In this document: positions 1-8,279 of the stretch, in pieces
How the letters are laid out: the number at the start of each line of letters is the position of its first letter
How positions within the stretch are numbered: position 1 is the first letter of the stretch
Assembly (NCBI GenBank): GCA_944327135.1
Contig: CALVGQ010000018.1
Location: 1-39,101, forward strand
Reading direction: 5' to 3'
Length of the DNA: 39,101 nt
DNA from: an uncultured Erysipelotrichaceae bacterium
GTDB taxonomy: Bacteria > Bacillota_I > Bacilli_A > Erysipelotrichales > Erysipelotrichaceae
The notes under the pieces: model-generated
Told to the model about the DNA's origin: nothing
Seen by the model: the letters and a program-made list of their open reading frames with translations, nothing else
The model's database searches: none
Made by a program: the position numbers and the translations under genes

Positions 1-609
1 ATCATGAATCACCCTGCAGTCGGCCCCCAGCCGTTCTAAAAGCCGTCTGGCAGTCACCGAAGCACTTCCGTTGGCGCAATCCAAAAGCAGTCGGGTTCCC
101 GCCAGATCCACCGGAAATAAAGCGGCCATCCAATCCAGATAATGATCCAGACCCTGCGGATAAGCAAGGATCTGGCCGATTTGCTCCTCTGTTTTCAGCT
201 CCAGCGTAAACGCTCCATCCAGATACGCCTCAATTTTCTCTTCGCTGGCAGCATCCAGCTTCAATCCCTCTGACGAAAAGACTTTGATCCCGTTATCATA
301 AAATGGATTATGGCTGGCAGAAATCATGACGCCACAGTCAAAATGTTCTGTTTTGGTCAGATAAGCAACCGCTGGCGTCGGACAAACGCCCACAAGATAA
401 ACATCCGCACCCGTGCTGGCCGCTCCCGCCGCGATCGCATGCTCAAACATGCTACCGGAAAGCCGGGTATCTTTTCCTACCAGAATTTTCCCTTTTTTCT
501 TTTCGCTAAACAGCGCTCCCAGACATTTGCCCACGGCAAATGCCCGATCCACATCCAGTGTTCTGTTCGCCTTGCCGCGAATTCCATCTGTTCCAAAGTA
601 TTTTCCCAT
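1..609 (-). CDS. glmM: Phosphoglucosamine mutase GlmM, N-terminal part (cut by left edge)
   Basis: GlmM interconverts glucosamine-6-phosphate and glucosamine-1-phosphate on the cytosolic route to UDP-GlcNAc and peptidoglycan. About 203 residues are visible; the rest lies beyond base 1. The protein opens MGKYFGTDGIRG, the family's N-terminus. Residues 96-102 read ISASHNP, the phosphoserine loop, with the catalytic serine at about residue 99. The start ATG shares one base with the TAA of the upstream cdaR gene, so the two are probably translationally coupled. The order cdaA-cdaR-glmM is the conserved Firmicutes c-di-AMP operon, in which GlmM is known to bind and restrain CdaA. No damage is seen in the visible part. 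Confidence 0.96.
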   Translation of the reverse strand, partial: MGKYFGTDGIRGKANRTLDVDRAFAVGKCLGALFSEKKKGKILVGKDTRLSGSMFEHAIAAGAASTGADVYLVGVCPTPAVAYLTKTEHFDCGVMISASHNPFYDNGIKVFSSEGLKLDAASEEKIEAYLDGAFTLELKTEEQIGQILAYPQGLDHYLDWMAALFPVDLAGTRLLLDCANGSASVTARRLLERLGADCRVIHD

Positions 610-2012
610 TATTCCATTTCCCCCTGTGCCTCTGTATCGCTTTCAACGCTGTCTTCATCCACGATCGTCACCGTCACGGAAGACTGAACCGGTGTAAATT
701 TCACCAACGATGCGCTGTTTTGCGTGATCTGGATCGGAATCTCCTGATTCTCTCCAACCTCCAGATTCTGCAAGTCAATATAAGCATAAATATCGTCCGC
801 CGTAATCAGATCCACGTTGCTTTGGGTACCGGTAATTTCCACATCCACCTTCGACAGGCTTGCCGAGGCCCGTTTGCCTAGCGTGTAATTGCGGTAATTG
901 AGCGGAACATCTTCAATGATCCGGGTCACCGCTTCGCCCAGCTTGATTTCCATATTGATTTTGGTCACGCTCAGCTGTTTGACCCCGGTCGGAAGATTGA
1001 TCCCTTTATATAATCTAGAATCGCTCGTCAGCTGAGAAGCATCAAAGGTCACCGTCACCTGATCGATCTTGCTTAAGACGCTTTCTGGGGCAAATACCGT
1101 TACTGAACTGTGGTCCATCGTGATCGATTCGATCGCCATTCCATTCGGAATCTCGCCCTGAGGCTCAACAACGACTGGAACCTGTTTGTTCGGAGAGGTC
1201 ACCTTGACCGTCACGTTCACGGTTTCCGGTTTGATATCCGCATTCACAATATTTCCATTTTGATCATACGCCACCAGCCGCGCTGCCTGAGTAAAATCTC
1301 CGGTCACTCCGCTGACATCGATCAGGGCCTTGACAAAGGCAACACTGTCCAGTGTGCTCTGCGAAGCCCGCACGGCCACCTTGGTCATTTCAAATTCCGG
1401 CGTTCCCAAAGCATAAATGCTGTCCATCTTGCTGGTATTGATAAAATCGTAGCTGATATCCATGTTCTGAGTTACTTTTTCTTTGATCGTCACCGTAACG
1501 TTCGTTGGATTGATCGTCACTTTTAAGCCGTTGATAAACTTATCTGCAGTCAGTTTGATCGTATGTGTTCCCGCCGTCAGATTAGACAAATTAGCCACCA
1601 CGCTATACCCGCTTGAATTCATCTGCGTTGTCAGCGTCGTCTGATCCCCAGTCAAAATAACCTCACAGGTTTCCGGGATACCAGAAATCTCCCATTTATC
1701 CGAATTATAATCGATCACGATCGGAACATCAGAGAGGGTTAATGCACTTTCAGCCTGAGATTTAAACAGACTTCCAATATCCGACATATTGATCGTCATA
1801 TAGAGCATAATGGCCAGAATCAAAGAAACAAAAATTCCATATTTAGGATTAAACATGAATTTGTCGATCGCATTAGAAAACATTCGGATCAGCCGGAAAA
1901 AGCCGTCCTCAAGGCTTTCATAGGTCCGTGCTACCTTCTGGCTTTGATTTGCGATTTTCTGCGCCAGCTCCAGTTTATTTTCATCCTGACGCTCATGATT
2001 TTTCTTTGCCAT
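609..2012 (-). CDS. cdaR: YbbR-domain protein CdaR, regulator of diadenylate cyclase
   Basis: This 467-residue protein has a polar N-terminus, one membrane segment at about residues 57-76, and a long outer region of repeated beta-rich YbbR modules, up to four by length. B. subtilis CdaR is a similar size and modulates the membrane diadenylate cyclase CdaA from outside the membrane. The gene starts 2 bases after the cdaA stop, behind a GGGAG ribosome site, and its stop overlaps the glmM start. The three genes are therefore very likely one transcript. The assignment rests on the N-terminal anchor, the repeated lipid-free beta modules and the operon position. Start and length look complete. Confidence 0.93.
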   Translation of the reverse strand: MAKKNHERQDENKLELAQKIANQSQKVARTYESLEDGFFRLIRMFSNAIDKFMFNPKYGIFVSLILAIMLYMTINMSDIGSLFKSQAESALTLSDVPIVIDYNSDKWEISGIPETCEVILTGDQTTLTTQMNSSGYSVVANLSNLTAGTHTIKLTADKFINGLKVTINPTNVTVTIKEKVTQNMDISYDFINTSKMDSIYALGTPEFEMTKVAVRASQSTLDSVAFVKALIDVSGVTGDFTQAARLVAYDQNGNIVNADIKPETVNVTVKVTSPNKQVPVVVEPQGEIPNGMAIESITMDHSSVTVFAPESVLSKIDQVTVTFDASQLTSDSRLYKGINLPTGVKQLSVTKINMEIKLGEAVTRIIEDVPLNYRNYTLGKRASASLSKVDVEITGTQSNVDLITADDIYAYIDLQNLEVGENQEIPIQITQNSASLVKFTPVQSSVTVTIVDEDSVESDTEAQGEME

Positions 2013-2014
2013 GG

Positions 2015-3292
2015 TTATTCACTCCCTTCCTTTCTTTCGGTCGGATCATTTTCAGGAGTGGACTCACCTGCAGACCCTTCGCTCTTGATTTCCTCCACCG
2101 ATCCGGAAAATTCGAAGGTCACTTGATTCAATTTTTCTTCCACGGATTCATTAGAGTTCTCAGTTGGCCCCGCCGTTTTTACCTCCAACACCTCTGCCGC
2201 TTCATTTTTCTTACGGCGCTTGCCTTTCTGGGGCAGCTTGACGTTCATTTCCTCATCCTCCAGCTGTTCCATGACATCTTTGCTGCGGGAAGTTTTGCTC
2301 TTGCTGCGATGGGCAAACAGGCCTTTGCCTTTCTGCGCTGCAGCTGGCGTCTGCTTCTTCACTGCCAGCTTGCCAAATAATCCGCTCTTCTCACTTACCA
2401 GACGGCCTTCTTCCACATTGATGGAACCTTTATCTCGCTGAATGACCTCCACCGGCTCTTCCACCACATAAAAGGATTTCCGGTCCACCACCCGGGTCCG
2501 GTTTTTGGAAAGCTCCGTTTCTTCATTGCACAGTGTTCTCAAAAGATACTCCCGCAATTCCTTGGAATTGACCGAACGGATCTTTCCATTTTCCGCAATG
2601 GAAATCCCTCCAGTTTCTTCAGAAACTACGATCGTAATCGAATCAGTAATCTCGCTGATTCCAATGGCCGCCCGATGACGCGCACCATAGCGATTAGGCA
2701 GCTCCAAATTGGTCGGCGGAAAATAAGCACTGGCACAGGCCAGACGATCCCCCTGAATAATGACAGCCCCATCATGCAGCGGAGTAGTCGTCACAAAAAT
2801 CGCTGTTAAAAGCTCGGTAGTCACCAGTGAATTCATTGGCGTACCGGTTTTAATATAATCGGAAAGCGACTGTCCTTGTTCCAAAGTAATCAGGGCCCCG
2901 GTCTGTTCCTTGGAAAGAATCATAGTCGCCTTCACTACTTCATCAACAAGATGTTCCTTCTCATTACCAGAAAGCGTTGAAATCTTAGAAAACATATTGC
3001 TTTTGCCAAGCCGTTCCAAAAGTGAACGAATCTCCGGCTGAAAAATGACGATGACCGCCAAAAATCCATAGGAAATAAAAATATCGGCCAGCCAGCCTAA
3101 TGTCGTCAAGCCAAAAAATTTCGCAATCGACTGAACGACCAGAACCAACACGATTCCTTTAAATATCTGAATCGTACGCGAATTATTCCGCACGATCTTT
3201 ATCGCATAATAAAGTATGAACCAGACGATCACAATGTCCGCAAACGCTCTTGTCCAACTCAATATCTCCTGCCATGTCTGGCTAAAATACAT
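2015..3292 (-). CDS. cdaA: Diadenylate cyclase CdaA with long charged C-terminal extension
   Basis: CdaA condenses two ATP into cyclic di-AMP at the membrane. Three hydrophobic segments lie at about residues 15-33, 41-60 and 66-86. The DAC (DisA_N) domain follows, with the catalytic DGA motif at 174-176 and the RHR motif at 205-207. The family is usually about 270-280 residues, but this protein has 425. From about residue 280 it carries some 145 extra residues rich in Lys, Arg, Glu and Ser with little hydrophobicity, probably disordered. The start is supported by a GGAGGGAGGAG stretch just upstream. It is first in the cdaA-cdaR-glmM operon. The enzyme core is certain; the role of the tail is unknown. 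Confidence 0.96.
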   Translation of the reverse strand: MYFSQTWQEILSWTRAFADIVIVWFILYYAIKIVRNNSRTIQIFKGIVLVLVVQSIAKFFGLTTLGWLADIFISYGFLAVIVIFQPEIRSLLERLGKSNMFSKISTLSGNEKEHLVDEVVKATMILSKEQTGALITLEQGQSLSDYIKTGTPMNSLVTTELLTAIFVTTTPLHDGAVIIQGDRLACASAYFPPTNLELPNRYGARHRAAIGISEITDSITIVVSEETGGISIAENGKIRSVNSKELREYLLRTLCNEETELSKNRTRVVDRKSFYVVEEPVEVIQRDKGSINVEEGRLVSEKSGLFGKLAVKKQTPAAAQKGKGLFAHRSKSKTSRSKDVMEQLEDEEMNVKLPQKGKRRKKNEAAEVLEVKTAGPTENSNESVEEKLNQVTFEFSGSVEEIKSEGSAGESTPENDPTERKEGSE

Positions 3293-3319
3293 TGCAGTCT
3301 CCTCCCTCCATGCCCTGAT

Positions 3320-3348
3320 ATTATACCATAGTTCAAAAAACCGATAAA
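3320..3348 (-). promoter_or_regulatory. Promoter of the cdaA operon
   Basis: On the minus strand a perfect TATAAT (3320-3325) with an extended TGG in front is preceded at 17 bases by a weak -35, TTTATC (3343-3348). It lies about 30 bases upstream of the cdaA start. Confidence 0.6.
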
Positions 3349-3374
3349 CTATTCTTTTCCATTTTATTTTAATC

Positions 3375-3929
3375 CTATTTCACAAGCTGATCCAGCGCTT
3401 TGGAAATATCGCCTTGAATTTCCACACTTTCTTCAAATACCGCTACCTCTTCGATTCCATAAGTTTCAAGCCATTGCGGCAGCTGTTCATTCAGTTGATC
3501 TACTTTTTCGCTGTATACGGAAGAAGGAATCGGAAAACTGCCAATCTGACAGTGATTGACATTTAATCGCATAGTTTCATCCAACGCAATCTCACAGCTG
3601 ATCCGCTCTCCGGCAAACATTCCAACCGCACTGGCCAAGGTCGGATTTTTTTCCAGATCTATCAAGCTGTTCAACTTCTCATCCAGCACAAAGCTGATTT
3701 CGACCCCTTCTTCCTTCAGGTCCACCTTCAAATCGGTTACCCGATCCTGAATCGCATTCTGGATCCATCCGTTGATCTGATCCTGCTGCAGGATCAGCGT
3801 ATCCCGAATCTGAGGCGGCGCCGTATCTTCCAAAGAAGAAGGGGCCTCTTCCCTTTTCCCAGTCTGCCAAATCACCATCCCCATGGCCGCCATCAGGATC
3901 GTCATCAATAAGCCCATGATTTTTTTCAT
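3375..3929 (-). CDS. Small membrane-anchored or secreted protein of unknown function
   Basis: I do not recognise this 184-residue protein. It has a short basic start and a hydrophobic segment at about residues 5-21 without a lipobox, so it is either anchored or exported. The remainder is soluble, acidic and predicted mixed alpha/beta, with a repeated pattern of short amphipathic strands. The ATG at 3929 is chosen because GGAGG lies 8 bases upstream. An in-frame TTG at 3944 overlaps that ribosome site and is less likely. It is a single gene, divergent from the TraB-like gene and upstream of the cdaA promoter. By size and topology it resembles small extracytoplasmic proteins such as the DUF2140 group, but I see no motif that proves this. 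Confidence 0.78.
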   Translation of the reverse strand: MKKIMGLLMTILMAAMGMVIWQTGKREEAPSSLEDTAPPQIRDTLILQQDQINGWIQNAIQDRVTDLKVDLKEEGVEISFVLDEKLNSLIDLEKNPTLASAVGMFAGERISCEIALDETMRLNVNHCQIGSFPIPSSVYSEKVDQLNEQLPQWLETYGIEEVAVFEESVEIQGDISKALDQLVK

Positions 3930-4026
3930 TTTATCATCCTCCAAAGTTATCTTTTTCCTCTTTCGCTGTTCTTATTCACTTCCGCCTTCACTCTTTCTTT
4001 TTATGCCGTTTTCCTTTTAGAAAGAC

Positions 4027-4055
4027 TTAAATTCCCGGTATTTTTATGATATGAT
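4027..4055 (+). promoter_or_regulatory. Promoter of the TraB-like gene
   Basis: TTAAAT (4027-4032), a 17-base spacer and TATGAT (4050-4055) with a TG one base upstream of the -10. It is about 35 bases before the start codon. Confidence 0.6.
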
Positions 4056-4089
4056 CGTTTCGATATAAGAATTGAAAAAGAGGGTATTT

Positions 4090-5244
4090 ATGCAAGAACA
4101 CATCCAAGAACTCAGCCTTGACGGAAAGACGATCACGCTCATTGGAACGGCCCATGTTTCTTTGCGCTCCGCGGACGAGGTTCAAAAGATCATCCATCAA
4201 ACACAGCCGGACTGCATCTGTATCGAGCTGGACAGCGAACGTTTCAACAGTTTGAAAAATCCGAAAAAATGGGAAAATTCCGATATCCTGGAGGTCATCC
4301 GAAAAAAGAAGGTCGGTGCTCTTTTAGTCAATATTATCCTGGCCTCTTACCAAAAACGCATGGCCGAAAAAATGGCCTCTACAGCCGGACAGGAAATGAA
4401 AGAAGCAATCCGGTGTGCCGAAGAAAGCCATACCCATCTGGAATTGGTCGACCGCAATATTCAGACAACCTTTTCCCGCATCTGGCGTAAACATTCCTGG
4501 TGGCAAAAATGCCGTTTGATTGCCTCGCTTTTAGGATCCATCTTTGAAGATGAGGAAATCAGTGAAGAAGAGCTTGAAAAACTAAAACAAAGCGAAATGC
4601 TGGAAAGCGCCCTGCAAGAGGTCCAGGAAGAATTTCCAGTTGTCGCTGAAGTGCTGATCCATGAACGTGATCAGTGCCTGGCCTACAACATCCGGCATGC
4701 CCCTGGAAAAAATATCGTTGCTGTTGTCGGCGCCGCCCACATTCCTGGAATCCTACGGGAAATTGAGCGGCCGATCAATATCGCCGAGCTCAATTCCGTT
4801 CCCAACAAAAGTCTTCTTTCCAAAGTTTCCGGATGGATCATTCCGTTGCTGATCTTAGCGCTGATCGCTGCCGGCTTTTTCCAATCCTCAGCAATCGGGA
4901 TGCAACAATTAAGCGCATGGATCCTCTGGAACGGCTCGCTTTCCGCTTTAGGCGTGCTATTGGCCGCAGGGCATCCGCTTGCGATTTTGACTGCCTTTAT
5001 CGCTGCCCCTATCACCTCGCTCAATCCACTGCTGGCTGCAGGCTGGTTTGCCGGATTAACAGAGGCACTGCTGCGGAAGCCGCGGGTCCGGGATTTTGAA
5101 AATCTCAGCGAAGAAGTCAGTTCATTTAAAGGATTTTATCGCAACCGGGTGACCCATATCCTTCTGGTAGTGATCCTTGCCAATGTCTTCAGCACCTTAG
5201 GAACGATCTTAGGCGGATGGGATGTTTTAAAAGTATTTCTGTAA
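4090..5244 (+). CDS. TraB/PrgY family membrane protein
   Basis: A 384-residue member of the TraB/PrgY (pheromone shutdown) family. The N-terminal half holds the conserved GTAHVS motif near residue 19, an early glutamate in the IELD segment and the second GAAHIPG motif before residue 230; these are the putative metallo-hydrolase residues of the Tiki/TraB fold. The C-terminal part has about four hydrophobic segments. PrgY in Enterococcus reduces peptide pheromone activity, but most chromosomal relatives have no known substrate. The start at 4090 is preferred because AAGAGGG lies 5 bases upstream; an upstream in-frame TTG has no such site. The gene is monocistronic and ends in a terminator shared with the convergent nucleotidyltransferase gene. 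Confidence 0.9.
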   Translation: MQEHIQELSLDGKTITLIGTAHVSLRSADEVQKIIHQTQPDCICIELDSERFNSLKNPKKWENSDILEVIRKKKVGALLVNIILASYQKRMAEKMASTAGQEMKEAIRCAEESHTHLELVDRNIQTTFSRIWRKHSWWQKCRLIASLLGSIFEDEEISEEELEKLKQSEMLESALQEVQEEFPVVAEVLIHERDQCLAYNIRHAPGKNIVAVVGAAHIPGILREIERPINIAELNSVPNKSLLSKVSGWIIPLLILALIAAGFFQSSAIGMQQLSAWILWNGSLSALGVLLAAGHPLAILTAFIAAPITSLNPLLAAGWFAGLTEALLRKPRVRDFENLSEEVSSFKGFYRNRVTHILLVVILANVFSTLGTILGGWDVLKVFL

Positions 5245-5245
5245 A

Positions 5246-5273
5246 AAAAAACGCTTCAGCGAAAGCGTTTTTT
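5246..5273. terminator. Bidirectional rho-independent terminator
   Basis: AAAACGCTT and AAGCGTTTT form a stem around a short CAGCGA loop, with A and T runs on either side. It serves both the TraB-like gene (+) and the nucleotidyltransferase gene (-), whose stop codon lies inside the T run. Confidence 0.87.
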
Positions 5274-6177
5274 ATTTCCAAAGATCAAAAGGATAAAGAC
5301 CTGCTTCCTTATAAGCGTTAAGCTGAGCCACCACTCCCGGTTTATCTTCTCGATAAGTCACCCCAAACCATTTGTCGGTGCTGGCCATGACCTTAACCTG
5401 AATTTTTCCAGCCTGGATCAAATCTCCTACTGCCGTCGGAATGACATGCTCACACTTCAGCGGATTTTCAGCCAGCGAGGCTTTTAAAAAATCACTGAAG
5501 ATCTGTTCGCATTCGGAAAAGATTTGTGGTGTAAATCCCCAAAAATTCATCGAGGCCAATGTGTTCGGTTCCATCAGAACCCATGATCCGTTTTCTTCAG
5601 CTTCCGCCCCCTGGGCCCCTTTGCGAATCTTTTGGACCTCACGGAGCCGGCTTAAAAAGCCCTCTTTCTGCTCACACACTCCACGAGTAACGGTTCCATG
5701 CTCCGTCAAAGTATTTTCCAGGATATAGCCGACCATTCCATAGGCAGAATCTTTGACCTCCTCCTTCAGAAACTGATACATCGTCTTGAATGCATGGGGA
5801 CCGTAATAGTCATCCGCATTGCAGATCATAAATGGACCATCCACTACCTGACGGCAGCTCAACAATGCATGCGTCGTGCCCCATGGCTTTTCTCGTCCTT
5901 CCGGCACGATCGTTCCTTCCGGTACATCCTGAAGGTCCTGATATGCAAAGGCAACTTCGATCTTTCCTGCAATCTTATCGGTCAAATTCTTACGAAAAGC
6001 TTCCTCATGCTCCTTCCGAATGATCAGCACTACTTTTTTAAAGCCTGCCCGAATCGCATCATAGATAGAAAAATCAATAATTGATTCTCCGTTGCTGCCG
6101 ACCGTATCGATCTGCTTCAATCCACCGTAACGGCTGCCCATTCCCGCAGCCAAAATGACTAAAACCGGTTCTTTCAT
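5272..6177 (-). CDS. Sugar-phosphate nucleotidyltransferase family protein
   Basis: This 301-residue protein is a cytosolic nucleotidyltransferase of the NTP_transferase (GT-A-like) fold. The N-terminal LAAGMGSRYGGLKQ loop is the nucleotide-binding signature. An ICNADDYYG segment gives the metal-binding aspartates, and a later HVIPTAVGD stretch matches related enzymes. Such proteins activate a sugar or polyol phosphate with NTP; the exact sugar cannot be read from sequence. The start at 6177 has AAGGAG 9 bases upstream. A longer in-frame ATG at 6207 overlaps the promoter -10 and has no ribosome site. It has its own promoter and ends in a shared terminator. No sugar-pathway partner lies beside it. 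Confidence 0.86.
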   Translation of the reverse strand: MKEPVLVILAAGMGSRYGGLKQIDTVGSNGESIIDFSIYDAIRAGFKKVVLIIRKEHEEAFRKNLTDKIAGKIEVAFAYQDLQDVPEGTIVPEGREKPWGTTHALLSCRQVVDGPFMICNADDYYGPHAFKTMYQFLKEEVKDSAYGMVGYILENTLTEHGTVTRGVCEQKEGFLSRLREVQKIRKGAQGAEAEENGSWVLMEPNTLASMNFWGFTPQIFSECEQIFSDFLKASLAENPLKCEHVIPTAVGDLIQAGKIQVKVMASTDKWFGVTYREDKPGVVAQLNAYKEAGLYPFDLWK

Positions 6178-6205
6178 CTGTTCCTTCTCCTTTTTTACCG
6201 TTTTC

Positions 6206-6233
6206 ATTATATCACGAAACCGCTATCATACAA
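6206..6233 (-). promoter_or_regulatory. Promoter of the nucleotidyltransferase gene
   Basis: On the minus strand TTGTAT (6228-6233), a 16-base spacer and TATAAT (6206-6211). The -10 overlaps the alternative upstream ATG, which argues for the internal start at 6177. Confidence 0.7.
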
Positions 6234-6240
6234 CCAAGGG

Positions 6241-6263
6241 AAAGAAAAAACGGGAAATCCCGT
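6241..6263 (-). terminator. Terminator of the XRE regulator gene
   Basis: Minus-strand hairpin ACGGGA-TT-TCCCGT followed by a T run. It begins within a few bases of the regulator stop codon. Confidence 0.8.
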
Positions 6264-6265
6264 CT

Positions 6266-6568
6266 TTATTCTTTCTTTTTTGTTTTACAATATTTTTCCA
6301 GCTGATATGCGGTCGTACGAACAATCTCGGCCATTTCTTCCGGAAGGTTGGAAACGTTGACAAGTACGCGGTCGTTATAACCGACCAGATAATCCAGAGA
6401 GACGCCAAAGATCCGAGCCAGCTTGATCGCACATTTCAACGAAGGCATCGAATTTCCATTTTCCCAATTAGAAACTGCCTGCTTGCGTTTCACTCCGACC
6501 TTTTGCGCCAGTTCCTCCTGCGTCATTCCAGATGCCTTGCGAAGTTCTTTGCATCGTTCTGAAAACAT
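6266..6568 (-). CDS. XRE-family HTH regulator
   Basis: A 100-residue cytosolic DNA-binding protein. The N-terminal 60 residues form a Cro/CI-type helix-turn-helix: SGMTQEELAQKVGV followed by the recognition helix QAVSNWENGN and the typical IFGVSLDYLVG end. About 35 residues of helical tail follow, with a Lys-rich C-terminus. The ATG at 6568 is favoured because AGGTGAT stands 6 bases before it; the GTG at 6577 overlaps that site. It is monocistronic with a terminator at its end. Target genes are unknown; no neighbour is an obvious partner. Confidence 0.9.
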   Translation of the reverse strand: MFSERCKELRKASGMTQEELAQKVGVKRKQAVSNWENGNSMPSLKCAIKLARIFGVSLDYLVGYNDRVLVNVSNLPEEMAEIVRTTAYQLEKYCKTKKKE

Positions 6569-6634
6569 TTCAATCACCTGCCGAATCTACTTCAAATTAA
6601 AGCATGCTTTGCCCGGTTTTGTCCATAGAAATCT

Positions 6635-7186
6635 TCATTCCGAAAAAAGGATCTGCTTCAGCACCTGATGCTTTAAAGTATAAATGGTAAATCCCTGCTC
6701 ATCCAGGATCCCATAGCTTTGCGGATTATTCTGCTTAGGAAAGGTAATGGATCCAGGATTCAAGATAAAGCGTCCGTCTTTCTTTTCGGCAATCGGCAAA
6801 TGGACATGTCCATACAGAAAAACATCTCCCTCATGCAATAGTGACGGAAGCATTTCCGGCGTACTGCGATGGCCATGGGTCGCATAGATCAGACGGCCTT
6901 CATGCACTAAAATCAGATGATCCTCCATCATGCTGAACTCCAGCATCATCTGATCCACCTCACTGTCGCAATTGCCGCGAACCCCCAGGATAGAAGGGCT
7001 GAGTGTGTTTAAACAAGCGGCTGCCTGTTTTGGATCATAATCCTGCGGCAGCGGATTACGCGGTCCATGATACAGATAATCCCCCAGCAAAATCAGTCGA
7101 TCCGCTTTGCATTGCTGAAATAAACATTCACACTGCTTGGCTCCCTGCAAAGAGCCATGTATATCCGAAACTACCAAAAATTTCAT
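6635..7186 (-). CDS. yfcE: YfcE-type metallophosphoesterase
   Basis: A 183-residue cytosolic phosphodiesterase of the MJ0936/YfcE branch of the calcineurin-like fold. All metal motifs are visible in order: D8-x-H10 in SDIHGS, GDYLYHGPRN near residue 35, GNCDSEVD, THGH, and GHVH followed by NPGS. E. coli YfcE hydrolyses phosphodiester model substrates with Mn; the natural substrate is not known. The length is normal. The start has AGGAGGAAG just upstream. It stands alone between the XRE regulator and the PdaA-like gene, all on the minus strand. Confidence 0.93.
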   Translation of the reverse strand: MKFLVVSDIHGSLQGAKQCECLFQQCKADRLILLGDYLYHGPRNPLPQDYDPKQAAACLNTLSPSILGVRGNCDSEVDQMMLEFSMMEDHLILVHEGRLIYATHGHRSTPEMLPSLLHEGDVFLYGHVHLPIAEKKDGRFILNPGSITFPKQNNPQSYGILDEQGFTIYTLKHQVLKQILFSE

Positions 7187-7240
7187 CGGTTCTTCCTCCT
7201 GAATAGATTATAAAGAAGAACGTTATAAACTGCAATCGCT

Positions 7241-8077
7241 TCAAGATAATTCATCCAAACCGGCAACTTTGTAATTCAGCTCACGCAGTCCATCAATCAA
7301 ATCCCCCAAGATCGCAGTATTTGTATCAGAAACGCTGTGAAGCAGATAAATGGCCCCAGGATGCGCCTGATCCAGCAATTTTTGAAGGCTTTGAGCTGGA
7401 TCAGGCTGATCATTCACATTGTAATCATAATAAGCAATCGACCAAAAAACAGTCGTATAGCCCAACGCTTTTGATACCGCCAGCGACTGCTCATTGTATT
7501 CGCCTTTCGGAGGCCGGATATACTGCATCTTAACCATGAAATTTTGCACCAGCAAGTCATCTAACGACATGATTTCCGTAACTAAATTCGGCATGCTGAT
7601 CTCTGGAAAGCTGTAATGATGATAAGAATGATTCCCGATAAGATGGCCCTCCTCGATCATTCGCTGAACCAGCTCTGGATTCTCACGCACATATTGTGCC
7701 GTCAGAAAAAAGGCAGCTTGGACCTTCTTTTCTTTCAAGGTATCTAAAATTGCTGATGTATTCCCATTTTCATAGCCATTATCAAAGGTCAAAAAAACCT
7801 CATGATTGGCCTGTCCCACAAACACTGCATCATAATCCTGGTACGCTTCATTGGCTGCAACGCAGTCCACCGGCTGGTTGTTCTGATCGCGGCTTTTTCC
7901 AATCCCCCAGGCCTGCTTCGTCTTGCTCAGTCCTTCAAATTGACTGGTATCCAGATCGCGGTCCACAATCGTAAAATCCGGAATATCATCCCAAATATCC
8001 GCTACCGTTACCTCTTTCTGAGCACAGCCGCATATTCCCCACAGCACCATCCATCCGATCAAGATCGTTTTTTTCAT
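7241..8077 (-). CDS. PdaA-like polysaccharide deacetylase lipoprotein
   Basis: A 278-residue exported NodB-fold (CE4) deacetylase. It has a signal peptide with lipobox ICGC and predicted lipid attachment at Cys18. The domain starts at about residue 92 with TFDNGYENG (D99, N100), the motif typical of PdaA rather than the usual TFDDG. The H-S-x-x-H motif is at 150-154 and RPPKGEYN and LLHSVS follow. In B. subtilis PdaA removes acetyl groups from muramic acid on the way to the spore-cortex delta-lactam, so the gene hints at a spore-former, though this is inference. A GGAGGG site precedes the start. It is divergent from the panT operon. Confidence 0.88.
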   Translation of the reverse strand: MKKTILIGWMVLWGICGCAQKEVTVADIWDDIPDFTIVDRDLDTSQFEGLSKTKQAWGIGKSRDQNNQPVDCVAANEAYQDYDAVFVGQANHEVFLTFDNGYENGNTSAILDTLKEKKVQAAFFLTAQYVRENPELVQRMIEEGHLIGNHSYHHYSFPEISMPNLVTEIMSLDDLLVQNFMVKMQYIRPPKGEYNEQSLAVSKALGYTTVFWSIAYYDYNVNDQPDPAQSLQKLLDQAHPGAIYLLHSVSDTNTAILGDLIDGLRELNYKVAGLDELS

Positions 8078-8129
8078 GATTGAACCCTCCTGTAAGCTTT
8101 ATTATGGAAAAACCAAGCGGGCAGCCACT

Positions 8130-8157
8130 TTGAAATTTTTGCCATTGAGAGTATAAT
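8130..8157 (+). promoter_or_regulatory. Promoter of the panT-coaBC-coaX-maf operon
   Basis: TTGAAA (8130-8135), a 16-base spacer and a perfect TATAAT (8152-8157). It predicts a leader of roughly 115 bases before the panT start. Confidence 0.75.
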
Positions 8158-8163
8158 AAAAAC

Positions 8164-8260
8164 GCGCTGAAACCAACGAATCCAAGCCTAGGGGCAGGAT
8201 ATCTGAAAAAAACGTTTCAGTGCTGTGATTTCGTGAAGTTACATTGTATCCCGATGGGAA
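8164..8260 (+). promoter_or_regulatory. Structured 5' leader RNA upstream of panT (candidate cis-regulator)
   Basis: Three helices can be drawn in this leader. P1 pairs 8164-8173 with 8214-8223 (10 pairs, one G-U). It encloses a small hairpin: 8180-8183 with 8197-8200, and 8186-8188 with 8193-8195, with unpaired A residues between the two parts. P2 pairs 8224-8231 with 8236-8243 (8 pairs around a CGTG loop) and directly abuts P1. A third small hairpin, TCCC-GAT-GGGA (8249-8259), lies 8 bases before the AAGGAGG site. The adjacent genes are for pantothenate uptake and CoA synthesis, so a CoA- or pantothenate-linked control element is plausible. I cannot match it to a known class with certainty. 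Confidence 0.5.
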
Positions 8261-8279
8261 TGATAGTAAGGAGGAAATG

